The notes beneath the pieces were generated by a model. The model did no database searches, was not told where the DNA came from, and was given only the letters and a program-made list of their open reading frames with translations. Below, piece after piece: positions 56,856 to 64,000 of a stretch of 64,000 nt of DNA (position 1 is the stretch's first letter; each line of letters opens with the position of its first letter). The DNA lies in NCBI RefSeq assembly GCF_902459725.1, contig NZ_CABPSH010000012.1, positions 1 to 64,000 of the forward strand, read 5' to 3'. Both the position numbers and the translations under genes were made by a program. The stretch comes from Pandoraea eparura (lineage in GTDB: Bacteria > Pseudomonadota > Gammaproteobacteria > Burkholderiales > Burkholderiaceae).

Positions 56856-57539
56856 ATGCAAGCATTCTTTCATCAGTTTCTGTTTGGCATCTATCCGTAC
56901 ATTTGCCTGACGGTGCTGCTCATCGGCAGCCTGATCCGCTTCGATCGCGAGCAGTATTCGTGGAAAAGCGATTCGTCGCAGTTGCTCAAGCACGGCATGT
57001 TGCGCCTGGGCAGCAACCTGTTCCACTGGGGCGTACTGGTTGTCGTCGCGGGGCATTTCGCCGGGTTTCTGGCACCGCACTGGCTCGTCTCGCCGTTCCT
57101 GACGGCGTCGCAGCACCAGTTGATCGCGATGGTCGGCGGCGGGGCCGCGGGCGTGGTTGCCATCATCGGCCTGACGATTCTCATTGCCCGTCGCATCGGC
57201 ACGCCTCGCGTACGTGCCACGAGCCGGACCTGGGACCTCGTCATCGTGTTCATGCTCTGGATTCAGCTCGCGCTTGGACTCGGTACGGTGTTGCTCTCGA
57301 TGCGGCACATGGACGGCGCGATGTTCGAGCAACTGACCGATTACGTGAAAGGCGTCGTGACGTTCCAGCCGGGCGTGGCCGCCCTGCTCGAAGGCGTGCC
57401 GCTGACCTACCGCGCGCATATCGCGCTCGGCTTCACGATCTTCCTCGTGTCGCCGTTCACGCGCATGGTCCACATCTGGAGCGGGCTGGCCTCGGTGGCC
57501 TATTTGATCCGGCCGTATCAACTGGTGCGCAAGCGCTAA
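56856..57539 (+). CDS. narI: respiratory nitrate reductase, gamma (cytochrome b) subunit
   Basis: A 227-residue membrane anchor with five hydrophobic helices that oxidises quinol and passes electrons to NarH through two b hemes. Likely heme His residues are in FHWGVLVVVAGHFAGF and in YRAHIALGFTIFLVSPFTRM plus the following VHIWSG. The ATG at 56856 has AAGGAG seven bases upstream; the GTG two codons earlier is less well placed. Length is as usual. Confidence 0.96.
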   Translation: MQAFFHQFLFGIYPYICLTVLLIGSLIRFDREQYSWKSDSSQLLKHGMLRLGSNLFHWGVLVVVAGHFAGFLAPHWLVSPFLTASQHQLIAMVGGGAAGVVAIIGLTILIARRIGTPRVRATSRTWDLVIVFMLWIQLALGLGTVLLSMRHMDGAMFEQLTDYVKGVVTFQPGVAALLEGVPLTYRAHIALGFTIFLVSPFTRMVHIWSGLASVAYLIRPYQLVRKR

Positions 57540-57631
57540 GGCGCGGCGCGCTTTACTGTCATCACCGGTCGATCCGGTCGACCTGCGTGGATCCACGTCG
57601 ATAGCCGCCCCGGCGGCCAAGGACCTTCAAC

Positions 57632-58435
57632 ATGCCAACCTTGTTGACAGACGTACGCACACCGCTGCGCGTGAACGGTGTCGAGATTCTCGCGAGCGCC
57701 ATTGACGAGGCGGTGGCGGAACTCGCCGCCGCCCCGGCCGAGGGCGTCGCCCCGACGGCCGATGCCGAGACGACGGCCCGCTACGCGCTCGCGATTCGCG
57801 AGCTGTTGCGGCAACGCGCCGTCGAGCTGGGCCTGGCGGTGGACGCCGACCGGCCCGACGCGATGGCCGATGCGGTATTCGCGAAGGAAGTCGCCACGCC
57901 CGTGGCCACCGTCGAGGAGTCGCGTCGCTATTACGATCAGCATCGCGAGCGCTTCACCAGCGGCGAACTGGTGCACGCAAGCCATATCCTGTTCGGTGTG
58001 ACCGGCCGGGCGCCGCTCGCGTTGGTGCGCGCCAAGGCAGAAGAGACGCTCAACGCGATCCTGCAAGCGCCTGACCAATTCGAGGCGATGGCCGCCGAGC
58101 GGTCGAACTGTCCGTCCGCGCAAGTGGGCGGGAGCCTTGGGCAGCTCGAGCGCACGAGCTGCGTGCCGGAGTTCGCGCAAGGCATATTCGATTCGGACGA
58201 GCTGGGCGTGCTGCCGCGTCTGATCAAAACCCGCTTCGGGTTTCATCTGGTGCGAATCGATCACCGGGTGCCGGGTAGGTTGATGCCGTTCGAAGCCGTG
58301 CAGGACGACATCGCCACGATGCTCACGGAGCAGGTGCGCCTGCGCGCCACGCGCCAGTACGTGCAGTTGCTTGCCGCGCAAGCCGACCTGGAAGGCGTGA
58401 GCTTTGCGGGCGCCGACGGGCCGCTCGTTCAATAA
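57632..58435 (+). CDS. parvulin-type peptidyl-prolyl cis-trans isomerase (NifM-like)
   Basis: A 267-residue protein with an N-terminal helical region and a rotamase domain at about 110-220 (GELVHASHILFGV, GGSLGQLERTSCVPEFAQGI, FGFHLVRIDHR). There is no signal peptide, so it acts in the cytoplasm. It follows narI by 92 bases; similar genes occur after narGHJI in other beta- and gamma-proteobacteria, so a role in nitrate-reductase folding is plausible. Confidence 0.9.
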   Translation: MPTLLTDVRTPLRVNGVEILASAIDEAVAELAAAPAEGVAPTADAETTARYALAIRELLRQRAVELGLAVDADRPDAMADAVFAKEVATPVATVEESRRYYDQHRERFTSGELVHASHILFGVTGRAPLALVRAKAEETLNAILQAPDQFEAMAAERSNCPSAQVGGSLGQLERTSCVPEFAQGIFDSDELGVLPRLIKTRFGFHLVRIDHRVPGRLMPFEAVQDDIATMLTEQVRLRATRQYVQLLAAQADLEGVSFAGADGPLVQ

Positions 58436-58445
58436 CGGAGTCTCC

Positions 58446-59714
58446 ATGGATACCGCACACGTCAGCGCGTCGCCGTCTGTCGCCGCTCATCAACCCGCGC
58501 CGGGCGCCAAGGCGTACTCGGTGTTGTTCGTGAGTACGTTCGCTTTTCTCGTTTGCTTCGTGGTCTGGATGATGTTTGGTGTGCTGGGCATTCAGTTGCG
58601 CGAAGATCTCGGCCTGAACAGCACGGAGTTCGGTCTGCTGACGGCCACGCCGGTGCTGACCGGTGCGGTGATGCGCCTGCCGCTCGGTATCTGGACGGAT
58701 CGCTTCGGCGGACGCATCGTGATGACGGTGTTGCTGGTGACGTGCGCGATTCCCGTGTATATCATCAGCTACGCGACGCAGTTGTGGCAGTTCCTCGTCA
58801 TCGGGCTGTTTCTTGGGTGCGTGGGCGCATCGTTCGCGGTGGGCACACCCTATGTTGCGCGCTTCTTCCCACCGGCCCGACGCGGATTCGCGATGGGCTT
58901 TTTCGGGGCGGGCACGGTTGGCGCGGCCGTCAACCTGTTCATCACGCCTAGCTTGGAGGCCGCGTACGGTTGGCGAGCGGTCCCACGCATCTACGCGGTC
59001 GTGCTGCTCGCGACGGCTGTGATCTTCTGGCTGGTGTCCGCACCGGACCCAGGCGCCGGGAAGAAGGGCGGCTCGATCCTGGCGTCGTTCAAGGTGTTGG
59101 GCAATGTGCGCGTGTGGCGGCTGTGTCAGTACTACTCGATTACCTTCGGCGGTTTCACGGCATTGTCGCTGTGGATTCCCCAGTATCTCAAGGCCGAATA
59201 CGGCATGACGGTGGTGATGGCGGCGGCGGTGGCAGCGGGGTTTTCGCTGCCCGGCTCGGTGTTGCGCGCGGTCGGTGGCGTGCTCGCCGACAAATTCGGC
59301 GCGCATGCGGTCACCTGGTGGTGCCTGTGGGTGGCGTGGATCTGCTTGTTCGTGCTGTCGTATCCGAAGACCGATTTCGTGATCTACACGATCCAGGGGC
59401 CGCAAACGTTCCACATCAGCGTGTCCGTGGTGGGGTTTGTGATGCTCGCATTCGTGCTGGGCGCTGTGTTCGCGTTCGGGATGGCATCGACGTTCAAGTA
59501 CGTGGCCGACGAGTTTCCCGAGACCATGGGCGTGGTAACCGGTATCGTGGGGTTGGCCGGCGGTCTGGGCGGCTTTCTGCTGCCGATTCTGTTCGGCGCG
59601 CTGCTCGACATTCTCAAGATCCGCTCGAGCTGCTTCATGCTGATGTACGGCGTCGTGTGGGTCTCGCTGATCCTGATCTATCTCGCTGAAGTGCGGCGCG
59701 CACGGGTGATGTAG
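58446..59714 (+). CDS. narK: nitrate/nitrite transporter, MFS
   Basis: A 422-residue inner-membrane protein of the nitrate-nitrite porter family with about twelve hydrophobic segments. Conserved loops include RLPLGIWTDRFGGRIVMTVL and GFFGAGTVGAAVNLFITPSL. The ATG follows CGGAGTCTCC, ten bases after the isomerase stop. Its place at the end of the nar operon, rather than before narG, is a variant arrangement. It probably imports nitrate and exports nitrite. Confidence 0.94.
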   Translation: MDTAHVSASPSVAAHQPAPGAKAYSVLFVSTFAFLVCFVVWMMFGVLGIQLREDLGLNSTEFGLLTATPVLTGAVMRLPLGIWTDRFGGRIVMTVLLVTCAIPVYIISYATQLWQFLVIGLFLGCVGASFAVGTPYVARFFPPARRGFAMGFFGAGTVGAAVNLFITPSLEAAYGWRAVPRIYAVVLLATAVIFWLVSAPDPGAGKKGGSILASFKVLGNVRVWRLCQYYSITFGGFTALSLWIPQYLKAEYGMTVVMAAAVAAGFSLPGSVLRAVGGVLADKFGAHAVTWWCLWVAWICLFVLSYPKTDFVIYTIQGPQTFHISVSVVGFVMLAFVLGAVFAFGMASTFKYVADEFPETMGVVTGIVGLAGGLGGFLLPILFGALLDILKIRSSCFMLMYGVVWVSLILIYLAEVRRARVM

Positions 59715-59736
59715 GCGGGGCGGGTGTGCGCTCGCG

Positions 59737-60036
59737 CTAGACATCCCGGGACGGCGGACACTCCATGCCCCACCGGAAATGGCCGCTGCGCAGCAACACC
59801 GGCGCGCCCAGGCACAGCCCAAGATAGCGCTCGGTCATTTTCTCGATGGCCGGGCGATTCGCTCGGAACGCGGCCATCAGATCGTCGACGTTGCACGACT
59901 TCGCGCCAAAGTGATCCTCCAGCGCCTCGGCCGAGATCGCACAAATCACACGCTTGTGGTTAAGATCGGCCGCGAACTCGATCGTCAGGTCGTCGCCGTT
60001 ATAGACCGGCGCGACGCGCGGAAACTCAATCTTCAT
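59737..60036 (-). CDS. DUF1488-family small protein
   Basis: A 99-residue cytoplasmic protein resembling the DUF1488 family (KRVICAISAEALEDHFG followed by a helical C-terminal part ending in a Cys/Trp-rich tail). The ATG at 60036 has GAGGAG seven bases upstream. It overlaps the 3' end of the metallo-beta-lactamase gene by 11 bases in the same direction, so the two are translationally linked. Function is unknown. Confidence 0.72.
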   Translation of the reverse strand: MKIEFPRVAPVYNGDDLTIEFAADLNHKRVICAISAEALEDHFGAKSCNVDDLMAAFRANRPAIEKMTERYLGLCLGAPVLLRSGHFRWGMECPPSRDV

Positions 60037-61483
60037 CACCCAACTCCTCGGAGGTGCGAGGGCGGCGGTGGCGCGCGTCAGACTCGCCAGTCACGACGGG
60101 CGCGTGACTCTGGAGCGCTTCATCTCCCTCCAGGTAAGCCTGCTCCATCGGTTCCACGACATGGCAAGGCCAGCCAAGGCGCTCCGCAATGCGCCGGCGC
60201 AGGCTGTCGGACGCGGCGGGCTCACCATGATTGAGAAAGATGTGGCGAATGGGTTTGTCGAACTTCGAGAGCCAAACCAGCGTTTCGTTGTAGTCGGCGT
60301 GGGCCGACAAGGTATCGAGCTGAACGACTTCGGCGCCCACATGGACATAATCACCGAAGATCTTGACCTCGCTGTCGCCGCTGACCATCGTCGCGCCGCG
60401 CGTTCCCGGGGCCTGGAAGCCGGTAAAGAGCACAGTGTTGCGCCAGTCGCCCGCCATCGCCTTGAGGTGGTGCAGCACGCGCCCCCCGGTGGCCATCCCG
60501 CTGCCCGCAATGATCACCCGCGGGATCGTGCGGGTATCGAGCCATTTCGATTGCTCGACATCGGTGACGAACGTGGCCGCACCGCACATGGCTTCGCATT
60601 CGACGTGGCCAAGACGGTGATCTGCCCGGTGCGCCACGTAAGTCTTTGTGACGTTGATCGCCATCGGGCTGTCGAGATAGACCGGCACGTCCGGAATGCC
60701 CCCTGACGCCTTCTCGCGCGCAATCCAGTAGAGCAGGCTCTGCACACGCCCGACGGCAAACGCCGGCACGATCACGGTGCCGCCCCGGGCGAACGTTCGG
60801 TTCAGAATCTCCGCCAGTTGCGCGCCGGGATCGGTCCGATCATGCAGCCGATCTCCGTAAGTCGATTCCAACACCAGGAAATCGGGCGTCTTGGGTACCG
60901 CCGGCGCCAGCATGATGGGATCGTCCTGCCGTCCCAGATCGCCTGAAAACAGCAGCCTTCTGCCACCGACATCGAATTGCGCCATCGCCGCCCCGAGAAT
61001 ATGGCCGGCATGCCAGAAGTGCAGCGTAATCTCAGGGAACAGGTCGAACGGGGCGTCGAAAGGCAGCGGCTTGAGCAGGGCAATGGCTCGACGGGCATCT
61101 TCTGCAGTGAAAAGCGGAAGCGCAGGCGTGTGCTTCGATTTGCCGTGACGGTTCACGAACGCCGCTTGCTCTTCCTCGAGGTGCGCACTGTCGAGCAGCA
61201 GGATCTCGCACAGATCGCGCGTCGCGGACGTGCAATAGACCGGGCCCTTGTAGCCGTAGCGGACCAGCACCGGCAGATAGCCGCTGTGGTCGATATGGGC
61301 GTGTGTGAGCACCACGGCGTCGAGACGCTGAGCGTCAAACGCCGGCGCCGCCCAGTTGCGAGCGCGCAGGTTCTTCACACCCTGAAAGGCGCCGCAGTCG
61401 ATCAGGACTTGCCTGCCGGCGGCCGAGAGCAGGGTCTTGGAACCGGTCACCGTCCCGGCGGCCCCCAAGAAGCGCAACTGCAT
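60026..61483 (-). CDS. metallo-beta-lactamase/beta-CASP RNA-processing-type hydrolase
   Basis: A 485-residue protein with the metal motif LTHAHIDHSGYLP (H61, H63, D65, H66), GHILGAAM, SGDLGR and the beta-CASP region with STYGDRLHDR and FAVGRVQSLLYW. The C-terminal SGDSEVKIFGDYVHV and LSAHADYNETLV are typical of YSH1/CPSF73-like bacterial RNases. It could process RNA. An FNR-type box lies about 100 bases upstream, in the intergenic region shared with uspA genes, so anaerobic control is likely. Confidence 0.9.
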   Translation of the reverse strand: MQLRFLGAAGTVTGSKTLLSAAGRQVLIDCGAFQGVKNLRARNWAAPAFDAQRLDAVVLTHAHIDHSGYLPVLVRYGYKGPVYCTSATRDLCEILLLDSAHLEEEQAAFVNRHGKSKHTPALPLFTAEDARRAIALLKPLPFDAPFDLFPEITLHFWHAGHILGAAMAQFDVGGRRLLFSGDLGRQDDPIMLAPAVPKTPDFLVLESTYGDRLHDRTDPGAQLAEILNRTFARGGTVIVPAFAVGRVQSLLYWIAREKASGGIPDVPVYLDSPMAINVTKTYVAHRADHRLGHVECEAMCGAATFVTDVEQSKWLDTRTIPRVIIAGSGMATGGRVLHHLKAMAGDWRNTVLFTGFQAPGTRGATMVSGDSEVKIFGDYVHVGAEVVQLDTLSAHADYNETLVWLSKFDKPIRHIFLNHGEPAASDSLRRRIAERLGWPCHVVEPMEQAYLEGDEALQSHAPVVTGESDARHRRPRTSEELGDED

Positions 61484-61580
61484 GAATGCACCTCGCACAA
61501 TGTCCGGGCGGCAACATGGCGCCTGGTAATGGCAGGATAGTCCGCCCGTGACGGCTCGCCGTCAGGCCTGACGGTGGACG

Positions 61581-61594
61581 TTGACGTGTATCAA
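61581..61594. promoter_or_regulatory. FNR/ANR box between the beta-CASP gene and the usp genes
   Basis: TTGACGTGTATCAA matches nine of ten conserved bases of the FNR consensus TTGAT-N4-ATCAA. It lies about 98 bases upstream of the beta-CASP start and 175 bases upstream of the first usp gene, so it could serve either direction. An FNR-type gene begins at 63717. Confidence 0.75.
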
Positions 61595-61768
61595 GGACCC
61601 GGTTCGTGTTTGCCCACCTGCCACCCGTCTGCGGCTACCGTGTAAGCGCCACGATGGCAAACGGTTGCCCCGGCCCGCACACGGACTTCGCCGCCAGGGC
61701 CGATCTCACGCGCGCGGTGCGCCGACGTGCCGTCGATTTTCCACATTGCCCCTTGTGAGGACGATGCC

Positions 61769-62272
61769 ATGCCTCATCGAATCCTTCTTGCCACAGACGG
61801 TAGCGAGACGTCGTGGCGTGCGCTGCACGAAGCGATCCGTTTCGCCATGCCCGACGACGTCGTGCGGGTAGTGAGCGTGATCGACGATCCGTTCGTCCAC
61901 TATCAGTCGGCCTTCGCCTCCCATATCGATCTGGAGGCGGTTCGCGACGGCATGGTCTCGGAGAGCCAGCGGACATTGAGCGATACCTACAAGACGCTGC
62001 ACGACGAAGGCATCCAGGCCGACACGCGCGCCATCGATCTTCGCGCCTGGGGCGGAACGATTGCCGATGCGATCGTCCGTGAAGCCGAACGGTGGCACGC
62101 CGACCTTCTGGTGCTTGGCACGCACGGACGCAAGGGCGTGCGACGGCTCCTGATGGGTAGCGTTGCCGAGGAGGTGCTTCGTCAAACGCATCGGCCGGTC
62201 ATGCTGGTGACCGGGCCGGCCCCGTCACCACAGAGCTCGGACGCGGCGGCCTCCGTGACCGACAAGGGGTGA
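61769..62272 (+). CDS. universal stress protein, UspA family
   Basis: A 167-residue cytoplasmic protein. The C-terminal nucleotide-binding pattern GTHGRKGVRRLLMGS is of the ATP-binding type (G-x2-G-x9-GS). The start PHRILLATDGSETSW is canonical. It is followed after four bases by a second usp gene. Induction by anaerobiosis or stress is suggested by the FNR box upstream. Confidence 0.93.
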   Translation: MPHRILLATDGSETSWRALHEAIRFAMPDDVVRVVSVIDDPFVHYQSAFASHIDLEAVRDGMVSESQRTLSDTYKTLHDEGIQADTRAIDLRAWGGTIADAIVREAERWHADLLVLGTHGRKGVRRLLMGSVAEEVLRQTHRPVMLVTGPAPSPQSSDAAASVTDKG

Positions 62273-62276
62273 GATC

Positions 62277-62744
62277 ATGTTCAAACGTATTCTGGTCGCG
62301 ATCGACGGCAGCCCGACGGCCGACAAGGCATTTGACTACGCGCTGACGATCGCCAAGGCACGCAACGCTCACGTGCATGTCCTGTATGTCGTCGATATTC
62401 CGGTGGCCTACGTGGCCGATGCCGATCCCTTTCCCTTCATCGAGGCGATGCGGTTGCAGGGCAAGGCGATTCGCGAATCGGCCACGCAGCGGCTCAAGGG
62501 GGCGGGCGTCGACGGCGACGTGGAGATCCGCGAACTCCTGCCGCTCGGGGGCGATGTCGCGCACCAGATCAACGTGTCGGCGGACGAAGACCAGGCCGAT
62601 GTCATCGTCATCGGCACGCACGGCCGGCGGGGCTTTCGACGAATGGCGCTGGGTAGCGTGGCAGAGAATTGTGCGAGACAGGCACAGCGCCCGGTGATCC
62701 TCATTCCGCCGACCGAGGCCGAAGCCGGTAAAGATGTGCTGTAG
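62277..62744 (+). CDS. universal stress protein, UspA family
   Basis: A 155-residue UspA-type protein starting FKRILVAIDGSPTADKAF, with the ATP-binding pattern GTHGRRGFRRMALGS near the C-terminus. It is co-transcribed with the preceding usp gene. A paralogue rather than an exact copy, as the two share only family-level similarity. Confidence 0.93.
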   Translation: MFKRILVAIDGSPTADKAFDYALTIAKARNAHVHVLYVVDIPVAYVADADPFPFIEAMRLQGKAIRESATQRLKGAGVDGDVEIRELLPLGGDVAHQINVSADEDQADVIVIGTHGRRGFRRMALGSVAENCARQAQRPVILIPPTEAEAGKDVL

Positions 62745-62910
62745 GTCTGCGATTTTCCGAGGGGAAGGTCGCACAGGCACCGTAAGACGCGAAATGCGCG
62801 CAAACCCGCCAGGCGAGTAGAATCGGCGGGACGGATGTGCGATCTGACACACCCGCGCGTGTCGCGAAGGCGATACCTCCGAACGAAGCACCCGACGCAG
62901 GGGCCAGCGC

Positions 62911-63555
62911 ATGACTCGCATCATCGTTGCGGACGATCACACGCTGGTGAGGGCCGGGTTGCAGCGCATTCTGGCCGGCAGCGAAAACCTGGAGGTGGTG
63001 GGAGAGGCCGCCAATGGCGCGCAGGCGATGGCGCTACTGGAACAAACGCCCTGCGATGTCCTTCTGCTGGATCTGTCGATGCCCGGACGCAGCGGCATCG
63101 ACCTGATCGTGCAGATCAAGGCGTCGTTTCCCCGTCTGGCGATTCTCGTGCTCACCATGCATGGCGAAGAGCAGTACGCTGTGCGTGCGCTCAAAGCCGG
63201 GGCCGCCGGTTACATGACGAAGGAATGCGCGCCGGCCGAGCTGGTGCTGGCTGTCAGGAAAGTCGTTGCCGGTGGCGTGTATCTGAGCCTGGCGATGGCC
63301 GAGCGGATTGCGTCGGAGCTGGCCACTTCCACGGTCGATACGCCAGGGTACCGGCGCCTGTCCGATCGGGAATTCGATGTGTTCCTGATGTTGGCGCGGG
63401 GGCTCACCGTGAGCGATATCGGCGATAACCTGTGTGTGAGCGCCAAGACCGTGAGCACCTACAAGGCACGCGTGATGCAAAAGCTCGATCTCAGGAGCCA
63501 GACCGAGCTGGTGCATTACGCCATCAAGCACAACCTGTTGCGTGACGAACTCTGA
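62911..63555 (+). CDS. LuxR/NarL-family response regulator
   Basis: A 214-residue two-component regulator. The receiver has the acidic pair D8-D9, phospho-acceptor Asp54 in LLLDLSMPG, and the Lys in YMTKECAP. The C-terminal LuxR helix-turn-helix is LSDREFDVFLMLARGLTVSD, then KTVSTYKARVMQKLDL. No histidine kinase lies in view; the partner may be beyond the window. It stands near the nar genes, so NarL-like nitrate control is possible, but similarity to general stress regulators is equally good. Confidence 0.9.
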   Translation: MTRIIVADDHTLVRAGLQRILAGSENLEVVGEAANGAQAMALLEQTPCDVLLLDLSMPGRSGIDLIVQIKASFPRLAILVLTMHGEEQYAVRALKAGAAGYMTKECAPAELVLAVRKVVAGGVYLSLAMAERIASELATSTVDTPGYRRLSDREFDVFLMLARGLTVSDIGDNLCVSAKTVSTYKARVMQKLDLRSQTELVHYAIKHNLLRDEL

Positions 63556-63716
63556 GCGCGCGGCCCGTCATCGACCCTGTCAGTCCCCTGTCAGCCACGG
63601 CCTACACGGCGCCGTCGCGGCTGACAAAAGATCGCGTCGCCCCCTTATTTTTTTTCCGGTGTGCGTCTCCAATACTGAAGGCGTCAATTGCACAGGCCAG
63701 CGCGCCGGAGTCCGCC

Positions 63717-64000
63717 ATGTATGCTTCCTTTCGCTCGCTCGATCCCACGCCCGAGGCCGACCTGCAGACCATTCGCGTGCATCGGGCTTTCAACGATACC
63801 GAGGGTGGTGTGCCGCGGTGCAGCACGTGTCTTTTGCGCCAGCTTTGCCTGCCCGAAGGCCTTTCCGACGCGTCCGCACGCGGTCTGGACGGCGTGACCC
63901 GGGTGCGCCGCACAGTCCGCCGGGGCGAGGTGCTGTTCAGGCCCGGCGATCCGTTCGAGCACCTTTACGCCGTGCGTGCCGGCTCATTCAAAACCGTCAT
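63717..64000 (+). CDS. Crp/FNR-family oxygen-responsive regulator (3' truncated)
   Basis: The first 94 residues of an FNR-type protein; the gene runs off the right edge. The N-terminal cysteines CSTCLLRQLC (C35, C38, C44) have the C-x2-C-x5-C spacing of E. coli FNR, so a [4Fe-4S] oxygen sensor is expected; the fourth Cys lies beyond the window. The beta-roll begins VRRGEVLFRPGDPFEHLYAV. It probably binds the box at 61581-61594 and controls the nar and stress genes. Confidence 0.85.
   Translation, partial: MYASFRSLDPTPEADLQTIRVHRAFNDTEGGVPRCSTCLLRQLCLPEGLSDASARGLDGVTRVRRTVRRGEVLFRPGDPFEHLYAVRAGSFKTV

Noticed and set aside
63590-63625. GTCAGCC/GGCTGAC hairpin after the response regulator as a terminator
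   Set aside because: The stem is short, the loop is about 22 bases, and the T-run lies about 20 bases downstream rather than directly after it.

Overview
The window is about 64 kb of GC-rich, densely coding chromosomal DNA from a beta-proteobacterium. Gene content points to Burkholderiales, probably Burkholderiaceae such as Pandoraea. The pointers are a dgdA/dgdR pair whose predicted residues match the known Burkholderia cepacia decarboxylase in length and active-site numbering, Burkholderia-type porins, a hutC-UHTIG block, and narGHJI followed by a parvulin and narK. The genus is an inference from remembered gene content. No rRNA, tRNA, CRISPR array, phage or transposase gene was seen.

Layout. 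1-4.8 kb: 3'-end of a gamma-glutamyltransferase-fold gene (probably oxamate amidohydrolase, hpxW-like), a LysR regulator, allE (ureidoglycine aminohydrolase) and two PixA/AidA inclusion-body proteins; this suggests the edge of a purine/allantoin catabolic cluster. 5.2-20.2 kb: a GntR/FCD regulator and a long catabolic and transport block with two VOC proteins, two porins, a secreted LVIVD-repeat protein, a 2-hydroxyacid dehydrogenase, a FAH-family hydrolase, an ABC importer, an esterase, a DHDPS-like aldolase and an APC permease. A shared palindrome with core GTATAC lies upstream of gntR, the first VOC gene, the first porin and the dehydrogenase/FAH divergent pair, so these look like one GntR regulon. 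The order of enzyme types resembles a meta-cleavage (extradiol) pathway for an unknown substrate. 20.2-25.3 kb: a reverse-strand operon with a LysR regulator, an SsuABC/TauABC-like importer and an FAD amine oxidoreductase.

25.8-33.8 kb: histidine utilisation, read leftwards as hutC, hutU, hutH, hutT, hutI, hutG, with a HutC operator upstream of hutU. 34-43.9 kb: a D-threonine aldolase/D-serine dehydratase-like gene with a broken LysR neighbour, an MFS exporter, LysR, an SDR lacking the catalytic Tyr, a 4-OT-like tautomerase, a TonB-dependent receptor with a tandem palindromic operator, and dgdA/dgdR. 44-46.8 kb: an entericidin-type lipoprotein, a serine acetyltransferase and chrA.

47.2-50.5 kb holds the least familiar gene: a 1103-residue protein with one N-terminal hydrophobic segment and a C-terminal deaminase-like zinc motif, which I read as a possible polymorphic toxin or effector. 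50.8-64 kb is an anaerobic-respiration block: narGHJI, a parvulin isomerase, narK, a DUF1488-like protein, a beta-CASP metallo-beta-lactamase, an FNR-type box, two universal stress proteins, a NarL-type response regulator and the first part of an FNR with its Fe-S cysteines.
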